Of a stretch of DNA of 64,000 nt, positions 22,301 to 30,939 are shown one piece after another (position 1 is the first letter of the stretch; the number at the start of each line of letters is the position of its first letter). Origin of the DNA: Mytilus edulis (lineage: Eukaryota; Mollusca; Bivalvia; Mytilida; Mytilidae); contig NC_092344.1 of the NCBI RefSeq assembly GCF_963676685.1, positions 95,076,749-95,140,748 on the forward strand, read 5' to 3'. The notes below the pieces were generated by a model. It worked only from the letters and a program-made list of their open reading frames with translations, had not been told where the DNA came from and did not search any database. A program made the translations under genes and the position numbers.

Positions 22301-24269
22301 CTGCCCCTGAATTGGTAATTTTAAGGAAATTTTGCTGTTTTTGGTTATTATCTTGAATATTATTATAGATAGAGATAAACTGTAAACAGGAATAATGTTC
22401 AGCAAAGTAAGATTTACAAATAAGTCAACATGACGGAAATGGTCAGTTGACCCCTTTAGGAGTTATTGCCCTTTATAGTCAATTTTTAACCATTTTTCAT
22501 AAATCTTAGTAATCTTTTACAAAAATCTTCTCCTCTAAAACTACTGGGCCAAATACTTCCAAACTTTAACTGAATGTTCCTTAGGGTATCTAGTTTGTAA
22601 ATTGTATCCGAAGTTGTGATCTATCAACAAACATGGTCGCCATTGCTAAAAATAGAACATAGGGGTCAAATGCAGTTTTTGGCTTATAACTCAAAAACCA
22701 AAGCATTTAGAGCAAATCTGACATGGGATAATATCGTTTATCAGGTCAAGATCTATCTGCCCTGAAATTTTCAGATGAATCAGACAACCTGTTGTTGGGT
22801 TACTGCCCCTGAATTGGTAATTTTAAAGAAATTTTGCTGTTTTTGGTTATTATCTTGAATATTATTATAGATAGAGATAAACTGTAAACAGGAATAATGT
22901 TCAGCAAAGTAAGATTTACAAATAAGTCAACATGACGGAAATGGTCAGTTGACCCCTTTAGGAGTTATTGCCCTTTATAGTCAATTTTTAACCATTTTTC
23001 GTAAATCTTAGTAATCTTTTACAAAAATCTTCTCCTCTGAAACTACTTGGCCAAATACTTCCAAACTTTAACTGAATGTTCCTTAGGGTATCTAGTTTGT
23101 AAATTATATCTGAAGTTATGATCTATCAACAAACATGGTCGCCATTGCTAAAAATAGAACATAGGGGTCAAATGCAGTTTTTGGCTTATAACTCAAAAAC
23201 CAAAGCATTTAGAGCAAATCTGACGTTGGGTAATATTGTTTATCAGGTCAAGATCTATCTGCCCTGAAATTTTCAGATGAATCAGACAACCTGTTGTTGG
23301 GTTGCTGCCCCTGAATTGATAATTTAAAGGAAATTTTGCTGTTTTTGTTTATTATCTTGAATATAATTATAGATAGAAATAAACTGTAAACAGCAATAAT
23401 GTTCAGCAAAGTAAGATCTTCAATTAAGTCAAATTGACCAAAATTGTCAATTGACCACTTAAGGAGTTATTGCCCTTTAAAGACTTTTTTCACAATTTGT
23501 TCATCATGTTGACTTACTTTAAAAAATCTTCTCCTTTGAAACTGCTGTATCAATTTCAGCCAAACTTAGGCTAAATGAGTTTCAGAGTATCTAGTATAAA
23601 TTTTATATTTTATTTCCTTGTATATCAAGAAACATAGCTCCTATGGCTAAAATAGAACATAGGAGAAAATGATTATTTTTTTTGGCTTTTGAAGAAAATA
23701 GGACGATCCAAAAAACATTTAAATAAATTGAAAAGCCAAAATAATCATTGATGAGAGATTTAACCAAAAGAATTAAGGTGAGCGATTCAGGCTCTTGAGA
23801 GCCTCTTGTTATTTTTACTTTCTTGCTATTGACAGTTTATAAATTGTCACAAAATTCTCTAAGAAATATTTGCTTTACATATAAAATTGGTGTTTGAGCA
23901 GTGAAAAGGATGCATCATGTCCTGTACAGATTATTGTTTATCAACTTTTCAGACCATCTGGAAAAAGACCAAGATGACTCTTTGTTGAGAAGAATATAAT
24001 ATATTGAAAGTATGTTACTTTAAAATTGAGAATGAAAACGTTATTCATTGTATTAAAGATTTTTTTTTTCTTTCTAGGTTGGTCAAATGGACATGGTGTT
24101 ACCACCGACTGTCCATTTCACCATACTTTCAGGTGATAAAGGTTTTATGGAAATAGAAAGACAGATGAAAGGTTGCAAGCGTAAGGCAGTGGTCATAGAT
24201 CCACATGAGGCAATGAAAATGTCAAGTCATGTTCTTTATACTATGCTAGTTAGTGTAGGGCAAACATGA
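7370..24269 (+). CDS. ZNF451: ZNF451-like zinc-finger protein with C-terminal PIN-like domain (nine exons)
   Basis: Exons 7370-7450, 9651-9777, 10253-10561, 11881-12431, 13289-13463, 13934-14142, 16660-17396, 19732-19831 and 24078-24269 all have GT-AG junctions and matching phases. They total 2,481 nt (826 residues plus stop). The N-terminus is not identified. The order matches vertebrate ZNF451, an E3 SUMO ligase: a charged helix with LQEL and CVxQW, C2H2 fingers, then a PIN-like domain with IIFLDLDNW, GGNTQW, RKDAADFAIC and FTILSGDKGF. Acidic runs and a tandem SIM-like motif lie before the fingers. About four C2H2 fingers plus a CxxC cluster are seen, far fewer than in vertebrates, so exons may be missing between 14142 and 16660 or the protein may be shorter. 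A nuclear SUMO-related role is inferred from the family. Confidence 0.88.
7600..7905 (-). repeat. intronic mussel repeat, reverse orientation
   Basis: Lies in the first recognised intron of the ZNF451-like gene. GGGGTCCCTTATAGCTTGCT, TGTTTGGTCTGGATC and AAAAGGCCGTACTTTGACC correspond in reverse to the family seen at 5490 and 37080 (AAGCTATAAAGGGCCCC, GGTCACTGTACGGCC). A short minus-strand frame crossing it has no independent support. Confidence 0.55.
7906..9650. other. intron of the ZNF451-like gene
   Basis: AT-rich. A fragment at 8465-8580 with repeated GCTCGCC/GCTCGCTCGCCCC looks like a common mussel repeat. No other feature is seen. Confidence 0.5.
10562..11880. other. intron of the ZNF451-like gene with repeat fragments
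   Basis: Contains a degraded AGCTCACC-family end near 10625 (TGTGTCGCTCAC), the palindromic element at 11153-11332, and diverged AGCTCACC-family interior from about 11390 to 11790 (GGGCAATAACTCC, CTATTATAAG). No exon is seen between the flanking coding blocks. Confidence 0.45.
11153..11332. mobile_element. 180-bp palindromic (foldback) element
   Basis: Two arms of about 80 bp are inverted copies of each other. The left arm runs TAATTCAGAA...AATAATTGATGCA...CATGGGTAGGCATTATATTC; the right arm gives the same in reverse (GAATATAATGCCTACCCATG ... CTGAATTA). A short spacer around 11233-11255 separates them. It lies in an intron of the ZNF451-like gene. The structure fits a MITE or foldback element, and a long hairpin would form in the pre-mRNA. 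Confidence 0.7.
11881..12431 (+). CDS. ZNF451: ZNF451-like exon with tandem SIM-like motif and first C2H2 finger
   Basis: Fourth recognised exon, phase 1 in and phase 0 out. It encodes a serine- and acid-rich linker with two hydrophobic patches followed by acidic residues, SVVEISDEE and SVLHISDHD, about 10 residues apart (near residues 256-272 counted from the 7370 exon). Both match the SUMO-interaction consensus. A C2H2 finger of the C-x4-C form (RCPVLNCNGIFD, H...H) follows, and the exon ends in CPECGKVFK, the first half of a second finger completed by the next exon (QKEACEQHIKDKKH). Confidence 0.85.
12945..13262 (+). repeat. intronic interspersed repeat (CCCCTCATTGGGGCAT type)
   Basis: Opens with ACGCCCCTCATTGGGGCATT and ends with AGTGGGGCATCAATGTATTA and TGGACACATTCTTGTT. 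The interior holds CATGGTCCACTGAACATAG. I recognise this as a common bivalve repeat. The short open frame across it (12894-13079) is not a gene. Confidence 0.6.
14152..15408. mobile_element. putative 1.26-kb inverted-end element against an exon boundary
   Basis: The left end reads CACGGATCTCCATGG and then AACGATGG. The right end read in reverse gives CAGGGATATCCATGG and then GAACGATGG, an imperfect inverted pair. The left end carries the CATCGT tandem array. The interior is otherwise non-repetitive, with a 67-codon minus-strand frame at 14868-15071 that I do not recognise. The left edge lies about ten bases past the splice donor of the exon ending at 14142. Target duplications could not be identified. 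Confidence 0.4.
14186..14312 (+). repeat. 20-bp tandem array (CATCGTCAAATGACTTGCGC)
   Basis: About six head-to-tail copies of a 20-21 bp unit, some with TTAAATTGTCTT in place of TCAAATGACTT, directly inside the left end of the putative element at 14152. Too short and too diverged to be a CRISPR array, and the host is an animal. Confidence 0.75.
15409..15890. other. intron of the ZNF451-like gene, nothing seen
   Basis: AT-rich DNA between two elements. A minus-strand frame at 15576-15803 shows no motif and no splice support. Confidence 0.4.
15897..16610 (+). mobile_element. mussel repeat element with inverted ends and internal 170-bp tandem units
   Basis: The left end reads ATTATACCCCCCGC and the right end GCGGCGGGGGTATCATCAG, an inverted pair. 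Near the left end the sequence folds on itself: GTGACGAAAGTTTCATGGGA at 15937 pairs with TCCCATGAAACTTTCGTCAC near 16066. From 16077 about three units of 170 bp follow, marked by GTCAGC[CT]ATACC[AG]TGTGATG at 16144, 16315 and 16484. These units are open in one frame for 155 codons because their length is not interrupted by stops, and I read that as an artefact of the repeat. Confidence 0.7.
16660..17396 (+). CDS. ZNF451: ZNF451-like exon carrying the start of the PIN-like domain
   Basis: Seventh recognised exon (phase 0 in, phase 2 out). It starts with a CxxC cluster (KCSTCHAAV) with a later HSC, then an acidic and lysine-rich linker with a basic nuclear-localisation-like run of KRKKKKK. The last 60 residues open the PIN-like domain: IIFLDLDNWRGFF with two aspartates, then FFVWAFYGGNTQW. 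The domain continues in the exons at 19732 (RKDAADFAIC) and 24078 (FTILSGDKGF). Confidence 0.88.
17611..18870 (+). repeat. AGCTCACC-family repeat, copy 2, internally duplicated and interrupted
   Basis: The left end is diverged (TAGCTTACCCTAGCC then GTGAGC) and the right end reads GATGAGCAATTCAGGCTCTT. A block of about 215 bp at 17836-18045 recurs almost unchanged at 18447-18660. Between the two is unrelated sequence at about 18183-18437 with its own exon-like signal. It lies in an intron of the ZNF451-like gene. Confidence 0.7.
18264..18335 (-). other. exon-like remnant with acceptor, stop and poly(A) signal
   Basis: On the minus strand a TTTTCAG acceptor precedes a 23-codon frame (DDGERKKYLDLFSGDSQIVK and three more) ending in TGA. 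It is followed about 40 nt later by tandem AATAAA. The upstream 'intron' contains two copies of GCGTGTTAT around ACTCGGGTGC. This looks like the last exon of a transposon-encoded or captured gene carried into the interrupted repeat. Too short to name. Confidence 0.3.
18871..19731. other. intron of the ZNF451-like gene, nothing seen
   Basis: No recognisable repeat or exon. It includes short self-complementary pieces around 19560-19610 (TTATTCGCCAGTGAATAA, GGTTATTCACCACTGG) that may be an old palindromic element. Confidence 0.4.
20038..21002 (+). mobile_element. TATACGAC-family mussel repeat element
   Basis: The left end reads TTTTTATACGACCGCAAA and the right end GCAGTCGTATAAAGC, an inverted pair. 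The interior holds a CGTCGTCGTCGTCC simple repeat and two or three diverged units of about 165 bp (landmark GCATTTTTGTAGTTTTCAAA near 20273 and 20437). No transposase frame is seen. It lies in the last intron of the ZNF451-like gene. Confidence 0.75.
21360..21913 (+). repeat. abundant mussel interspersed repeat, near-complete copy
   Basis: Landmarks in order: TTGAGGTATAGGGCTGGCAT, TAACCCCACCACATTTTTGC, AGGAGCCTCTGGCCTTTG, TTTAGGGGCCAACTGAGGGC, AAGACCCATTGGTGGCCTTC, CCCCATTTCCATTCTCA. Fragments in reverse orientation occur at 6963 and 57785. The right end abuts the next element. No open frame is present, so it is probably the 3' part of a non-LTR element or a SINE-like unit. Confidence 0.7.
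21914..23812 (+). repeat. AGCTCACC-family repeat element, copy 3 (most complete)
   Basis: Bounded by TTAGCTCACCTGTCCCGAAG and GGTGAGCGATTCAGGCTCTT. The interior is three well-conserved units of about 500 bp plus a diverged fourth, with CTTCTCCTCT at about 22024, 22527, 23028 and 23529. Similarity between units is visibly higher than in the copies at 2.7 kb and 35 kb, which suggests recent amplification or homogenisation. It lies in the last intron of the ZNF451-like gene. Confidence 0.8.
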
Positions 24270-25880
24270 AGCATATGTGTTATGCTACAATTACTATCCA
24301 AGCAGGAATGCACACCATGGTAATGATAAGTGAAGGCTAAAGTTGAAACATTTGTGATCATGCTAACTTGTAATAAAAAATTAAAGAGCATGAGCCTTCA
24401 AGGACAATTTTAAGGTTATGAAAAATGTGCCTATATATCTGAAAAAGCTGCATGTGGCAGGCAGTACATCATTGATAAAGACATAACAACAAATGAAGCA
24501 GTTGTGTTTTATAAAAACATAGATTTGCTGTACAAATTTGGAAGTGACAGCTGGCAATGCCTGTAAGAAAAAGCTTGGAAAATTAAATATGGTCTTTTCA
24601 GGGTCAAGTTTGGAAATGGTAACAAAACAGTGAGGCTGTAATAGAATATCGTTTAAAAGCAATGGTTAATATGAATAACTTTCAGAGTTTAAAAAACTTT
24701 TTAAAATTTGCTAGTTTCTTCTTGCTAAAATTGAAATGATTAGGACCCGAAAAATCAATTCAGCATTAAACATATTACCAGATATAAATTTTGCAAAGGT
24801 CTTTTTTATTGAAGATACATGTACTTTAGAATTGAAACACTTATTATACATGAAGTATGATTCACATTTGGAATATTTATTTTACTTAAGTTTTGTTCCA
24901 TGGAGAAAATGGAAGTTATGTGTTAAAAATATTGGAAAAAGAAAGATATTCAGTAAGCTTTATTTTTTACTATTAGAAAAATGAAAGATATTCAATACAT
25001 TGTATTTCTCAGTTGTTTTTATATCCTCAGCAGATATAGTTGATTGGTTTTTTTTTTAATGTTGATTGAAAATGATTTATTACTAGTGTATGAGCTAAAA
25101 CTGTAGTACTTAACTCTCATTGCAGTATACACATTTTTTAAAGGAAAAAATCAGGATGATTTACTGCCAAAGCTCAACCTATAGTTGCACCAGATTTTTA
25201 ACCCATTTAAAAAAAAATCAAAAATTATTGAACCTAGTAAGAAAGAAAAAAAAGTTCTTTTACAGTTTACACATTTACAAAAAGATACAGTTGAATGAGA
25301 AATCTAAATGTCAAAAGAGCAGACTATTAAATGCCATATTCCTTAAGAAACAACAAAAGAAGACTGATTAAATTGTACTTCACAATATAATGTATACCAA
25401 TCATTCAGTCAATCTAAGAATCTCTCTGGATTTTGCTGCGATAGGAATACTAAAAACCAAAATGGCAAAGATGTATAAGTACTTAATTCTGTGAGGATCA
25501 AAGAGACTTACAAAGAATAGCCAATCCAGCTATGGTTAACTAAGTTTCGTAATAATTTATATATTTATTAAAAAGAATACTATTATTTATTAAAAAAGAA
25601 TACAAGAAAAGTATTTTATAAATCTTGTAAGTACTGATGCATTGACTATTAAGCTGATGTTAAGATGTCACAACAATCTACATTACAGACTACAATGGCA
25701 ATCTGACATGCAGGATAACAAATTAAAGCGGTGCTTAAATGGGCTATTGTGTTGGCTCATGTTCACTTGTAATTTAGAATTTTTCCATAAAATGTCATCC
25801 GCACCTACACATTTTGATACTAGTGCTTATTTTTTTTCAAATATGCATTTATAGTGCTAAAAGTTTGAAACAAGTTATAG
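24270..25880 (+). other. probable 3' UTR of the ZNF451-like gene, then AT-rich spacer
   Basis: AATAAA at 24372-24377, about 100 nt past the stop codon, is a plausible poly(A) signal. Beyond it the sequence is AT-rich with several short open frames that lack motifs, splice context or coding-like composition. Confidence 0.4.
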
Positions 25881-26022
25881 TTACCAAATTAAAAAGTGTT
25901 GGGTATGTGTAGATACACCATAGGAGGGGCTAAATTTCACGAGAAAGCTTTGCTTTCGAGTGAAATTTAGTTCATCCTATTGTGTATCTACACATACCCA
26001 ATCAAATTTTTAATTTGGTAAA
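25881..26022. mobile_element. 142-bp palindromic element upstream of the recombinase-like gene
   Basis: Nearly perfect inverted arms of about 70 bp meet at GAAAGCTTTGCTTTC. The outer ends are TTACCAAATTAAAAA and TTTTTAATTTGGTAA; the middle holds GGGTATGTGTAGATACAC and its complement. The right end lies 50 bp upstream of the recombinase-like start codon, so it may overlap that gene's promoter or 5' UTR. Confidence 0.75.
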
Positions 26023-26071
26023 TGACTTGTGCCAAAGTTCATTAGACGTCACAATTAACTGATATCACGTG

Positions 26072-27251
26072 ATGAAAAGTGCCTTTCCCGCTGCATTATC
26101 AGTTTGCGCGTTTCAGTCGTCTGAAATGGCTGCAAAAATGGAGATAATTGACATTGACTTTTTGAATGTAATTCCCCAATGGGACAACAGTAAAGACGAT
26201 CTAACATTTGGGCTCAGAGGTGTAGATGAGCATAGGAATCTGTCCGTGGATCAGTTCGAACTGGGAAAGGATCAGACGGGAAGTTATATATTATTCAAGG
26301 GCAGAGCCAACAAAACGTACAAAGGTCAGTTTATTTTTTCTTAAATTATTAAGTATTTTTCTTTCTTGTGTATTTCAATTCGTTCGTTTGTGTAATTTTG
26401 TCACATGAGTGACGATTTTCCGAAAATACGGGTGTCTTCGTTGAGGTCCACGCTTCAACAGGTGATTCATTTATGCAAATTCACTGTAAAGACGGCCGGT
26501 ATATTCATATCTTGCGTAGCGTGAATGCTTATTACGTTTTACCCAATTCAAGCAATATAAAACTGTTTCATATTTCACTGTTATTTTGGATTTTAAACAA
26601 ATAAAATATCTTATCTTATCTATTTCATTAATAACTCAGTTTTGTTCAGTGTATGATTTAATTGTCACTCAATGTCAATACTTCATTTTTTCAGGTGGAC
26701 TCAATCAGTGGAACTTGAGTGCCAAAAACTTAAAACACTATCTACAAAATCCAGTACTATTTAAGATATATGAACAATATTTTAATATTGTACGTGATTT
26801 AAATGGAACAGCTTTTTATAGGAGACCGCTAGATAAAGGAAGTATTAACTTTGGTGAACAGTCAGTAGGGGTCAACAAATTGTCTAATATCATGAAAACC
26901 ATGTGTGCAGAAGCTGGAATAGATGGGTATTTCACTAATCTGGTAAAAGGACATGTGCCACAATTACCATTATACCAGGCAGGAGTCCCAGAACAAGAAA
27001 TAATGAACAGGACAGGCTATAGGTCAGTGGAGAGTGTTAGAAAATATAAAAGGGCTTCCAGTGAGATGTTAAAGGATATCTCAAACATCCTTGAACCGAG
27101 TGAAAGCATGTGCAAGAAAATTAAACATGAAGACAACACAGAAATTCAAAATCGCACAGAAAATCAAGAAACATCAAAAAGTGCCGCAGAAGATGTGTGT
27201 TCAATTTTAATAGTGGAAGTTAAATATATTTGTGATTATTTCAGTATTTGA
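26072..27251 (+). CDS. Crypton-type tyrosine recombinase-derived protein, two exons, catalytically defective
   Basis: Exon 1 (26072-26324) ends AAAG|GTCAGT and exon 2 (26695-27251) follows TTTTTTCAG, joining in frame as TYKGGLNQWN. The product resembles the DUF3504/Crypton-derived family (KCTD1, ZMYM and QRICH1 relatives): GLRGVDEHRNL in exon 1, then FYRRPL, a cysteine/glycine block (MCAEAGIDG), QAGVPEQEIMNRTGYRSVES and RKYKRAS. The region where the family has NHSLR reads NLVKG, so the His and Arg of HxxR are gone, and the later RTGHRS reads RTGYRS. The first Arg and the final Tyr remain. Start alternatives are 26072 and 26126; the second has the better context (GAAATGG). The N-terminal SAM-like core is absent. 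Downstream exons are possible. Confidence 0.6.
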
Positions 27252-27469
27252 GGATTATGTGGTGTATTTTATTCAAAGGAATATATTCATTGGAATTCCA
27301 TCCTTTTTAGTAGCGAAATTATGCATAATGGAATTTATGCATTTTTTTTTTGTAGTGAAATTACCAGTGTGCCATTCTCGAGGATTAGAGTATTTAATAT
27401 TGGCTTCTAGTTTCACATTTTATTAAAATAATGCAGTTATTAAAATTCATTTTTGTACTTTTTCTAAGA

Positions 27470-27520
27470 AAAAGAAAGGATATGGGATATTTGCCAATGA
27501 GACAACTACTCAACACTATA
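27470..27520 (+). repeat. short fragment of the gccaatgagacaact repeat
   Basis: AGGATATGGGATATTTGCCA followed by ATGAGACAACTACTCAAC matches the head of the repeats at 5490 and 37080. Confidence 0.55.
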
Positions 27521-27587
27521 GTTTTAGTAAAAATTTAGAGTTGAAAAATATTACAGGAAAGAAAATGTTACATTGTAGGTTTTGGCT

Positions 27588-27699
27588 AAAAGTGTGAGGT
27601 ATCTCACATACACCACATGACCATTTTCAATCTTCTGGTAAACCAATCAGAGGGTTGATATGGAACTGTGGTGTATGTGTAGATACCCTCACACTTTTT
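27588..27699. mobile_element. palindromic element downstream of the recombinase-like gene
   Basis: Arms of about 32 bp, AAAAGTGTGAGG-TATCTCACATACACCACA at the left and the complement TGTGGTGTATGTGTAGATAC plus CCTCACACTTTT at the right, enclose a 48-bp spacer. The core GTATGTGTAGATAC is shared with the palindrome at 25881, so the recombinase-like gene sits between two related elements. Confidence 0.65.
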
Positions 27700-27885
27700 C
27701 AATGGAAAATTAAACAAACTATGGTACAAAGTCAATAAATTTATTGATTTATTTCATTTTATTTCCTTTTCCAAGTAATATGTTTATTTCAGCATTACAT
27801 AATTTTTAACATATTGTGTATTTTTCTGAACCTATGCTTATACATGATGAAATGAAATTAAAAGCAAAGAAACAGTGCATTAGTT

Positions 27886-29352
27886 TTTTGTCGCGCCTGC
27901 AACTTTTGTTGCAGAAAGCTCAACATAGGGATAGTGATCCGGTGGCGGCGGCATTATAAAAACTTTATATTTTAAAAGGTGGAAGACCTGTATGCTTCAT
28001 ACTTTGTATATAGAATCCTCATGTTATGAACTTTCCGTCAGTCACATGTTCAATGTCCTTGACCTCATTTTCATGGTTCAGTGACTACTTGAAAAAAAAA
28101 GTTAAGATTTTTTCTTATTTTAAATTCTCTCTATTATAAGTAATAGGATAACTATATTTGGTATGTACGTGTACGTACATTGCAAGGTCCTCATGTCCAT
28201 CATACAGTTTTCACTTAACCTCAACCTCATTTCATGGATCAGTGAACAAGATTAAGTTTTGGTGGTCAAGTCCATATATCAGATACTATAAGCAGTAGGT
28301 CTAGTATATTCAGTGTATGGAAGGACTGTAAGGTGTACATGTCCAGCTGGCAGGTGTCATCTGACCTTGACCTCATTTTCATGGTTCAGTGGTTATAGTT
28401 AAGTTTTTGTCGAGCCTGCAACTTTTGTTGCAGAAAGCTCGTCATAGGGAAAGTTATTCAGCGGCGGCGGTGTTAGCTAACTTCTTAAAAGCTTTAAATT
28501 TTAGAAGGTGGAAGACCTGGATGCTTCATACTTGCATATAGATGTCTCATTTCACGAAGTTTCCGTCAGTCACATGTCCAATGTCCTTGACCTCATTTTC
28601 ATGGTTCAGTGACCACTTGGAAAAAAAGTTAAGATTTTTTGTAATGTTAAATTCTCTCTTATCATAAGTAATAGGATAACCATATTTATATTTGGCATGT
28701 GCGTACCTTGCACGGTCCTAATGCCCGTCAGACAGTTTTCACTTGACCTCGACCTCATTTCATGGATCAGTGAACAAGGTTAAGTTTTGGTGGTCAAGTC
28801 CATATCTCAGATACTATAAGCAATAGGTCTAGTATATTCGGTGTATAGAAGGACTGTATGGTGTACATATCCAACTGGCAGGTGTCATCTGACCTTGACC
28901 TCATATTCATGGTTCAGTGGTTATAGTTAAATTTTTGTGTTTTGGCCTGTTTTTCTCATACTTTATGCAATAGGTCTACTATATTTGGTGTATGGAATGA
29001 TAGTAAGGTGTACATGTCTAGCAGGCAGATGTCATCTGACCTTGACCTCATTTTCACAGTTCAATGGTCAAAATTTTGGTCTCTTTCTAATACCATATGC
29101 AATAGATCAACTATATTTGGTGTATAGAAATATTTTATGATCTATATGTCAGTCGCGCAGGTTTTAATTAACCTTGACCTCATTTTCACGGTTCATTGCT
29201 AAGTGTTTAGTATTTGTGTTATGAGAAATTTTCTAATATAAGAATCTTAAAAGCCATATATAATAAGAAAACTTTCTCTTTTTTTTTTGCTTTTTTTAAA
29301 CCATCCACCATCATGAACTTACATAAAACATTTGCCACTGGACGCTGAATAT
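27886..29352 (+). repeat. TGTCGAGCCTGCAAC-family mussel repeat, two tandem units
   Basis: Starts near 27886 with TTGTCGCGCCTGCAACTTTT and again near 28409 with TTGTCGAGCCTGCAACTTTT, a period of about 520 bp. Units carry GGCGGCGGC, GGTGGAAGACCTG and repeated CATCTGACCTTGACCTCA blocks. The right end reads TTGCCACTGGACGCTGAA. A reverse-oriented copy lies at 47.5-48.5 kb. The short open frames across it are not genes. Confidence 0.75.
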
Positions 29353-29394
29353 CTAACAATCAATCAATAAATCAAAGTCATAAATATAAGAAAT

Positions 29395-30925
29395 TTATTG
29401 TCTCAGCTTCTACTAAGTCAATAAATAATGATAAAATTTCTTGTCTCATCTTCAAAGCTGTCAATAATGAGAAAACTTTCTTATCTCGTTCTTTAAATCC
29501 ATCGTTCTTTAAATCCGTCAATAGTGAGAACACTTTCTTATCTCAGCACTTCAGATCATTCAATAATGAGAACAAAAACTCAGCATCTTCAAATCCGCCA
29601 GTTACTTTCTTATTTCAACATCTTCAAATCTTCTTATAATAAGGAAACTTTTTTTCTTCATAATTTTCAAATCTGACGATTTTGGGAAAACGTTTTGATC
29701 TCAGCACTTCAAATCAGTCAATGGTAGGAAAACTTTCTGTTCTCAGCATCTTCAAATCCGTCAATAGTTGGATAACTTTCTTATCTCAGCACTTAAATCT
29801 GTTAAAAGTTTGAACAATTTCTTATCTAAACATCTTCCAATCCAGGAAAAGTGGGAAAACTTCTCAACACATTCAAATACGTCAATAATGAGTAACTATC
29901 TTATCTCAGCATCTTCAAATCCGTCAATAATGAGTAACTATCTTATCACAGCATCTTCAAATCCGTCAATAATGAGTAACTGTCTTATCTCAGCATCTTC
30001 AAATCCGTCAATAATGAGAATAATATCTTATCTCAGCATCTCCAAATCCGTCAATAACGAGAACACTATCTTATCTCAGCACTTCAAATCCGTCAATAAT
30101 GAGAACACTTTCTTATCTCAGCATCTTCAAATCTGTCAATAATGAGAACACTTTCTTATCTCAGCATCTTCAAATCTGTCAATAATGAGAACACTTTCTT
30201 ATCTCAGCATCTTCAAATCTGTCAACAATGAGAACATTTTCTTATCTCAGCATCTTCAAATCCGTCAATAATGAGAACATTTTCTTATCTCAGCATCTTC
30301 AAATCCGTCAATAATGAGTAACTGTCTTATCTCAGCATCTTCAAATCCGTCAATAATGAGAATAATATCTTATCTCAGCATCTCCAAATCCGTCAATAAC
30401 GAGAACACTATCTTATCTCAGCACTTCAAATCCGTCAATAATAAGAACACTTTCTTATCTCAGCATCTTCAAATCCGTCAATAATGAGAACACTTTCTTA
30501 TCTCAGCACTTCAAATCCGTCAACAATGAGAACATTTTCTTATCTCAGCATCTTCAAATCCGTCAACAATGAGAACATTTTCTTCTCTCAGCATCTTCAA
30601 ATCCGTCAATAATGAGAACACTTTCTTATCTCAGCACTTCAAATTCGTCAACAATGAAAACATTTTCTTGTCTCAGCTGTTTCAAATCCGTCAACAATGA
30701 GAACATTTTCTTCTCTCAGCATTTTCAAATCCGTCAATAATGAGAACACTTTCTTATCTCAGCACTTCAAATCCGTCAACAATGAGAATACTTTCTTATC
30801 TCAGCATCTTTATAAATCCGTCAATAATGAGAACACTTTCTAATCTCAGCATCTTTATAAATCCGTCAACAATGAGAATACTTGCTTATCTCAGCATCTT
30901 TATAAATCCGTCAATAATAGAGAAT
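29395..30925 (+). repeat. 43-bp minisatellite, roughly 35 copies
   Basis: The consensus unit is TCAATAATGAGAACACTTTC followed by TTATCTCAGCATCTTCAAAT and CCG. Variants drop two bases (CAGCACTTCAAATCCG) or gain a few (CATCTTTATAAATCCG). Divergence is highest at the left edge (29395-29880). Because 43 is not a multiple of three, frames through it break often, and the open frames at 29768-30142 and 30740-30931 are artefacts. A block of eight units is duplicated at an offset of 342 bp. Confidence 0.9.
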
Positions 30926-30939
30926 ATCTAAAGTTGTCC

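Noticed and set aside
29395-30925. Regularly spaced repeats reminiscent of a CRISPR array
   Set aside because: There are no unique spacers, every unit is continuous repeat, and the DNA is from an animal.
29768-30931. Open frames inside the 43-bp array, which could be taken for a repeat protein
   Set aside because: The unit length is not a multiple of three, the frames close after a few units, and the composition is that of the DNA repeat.
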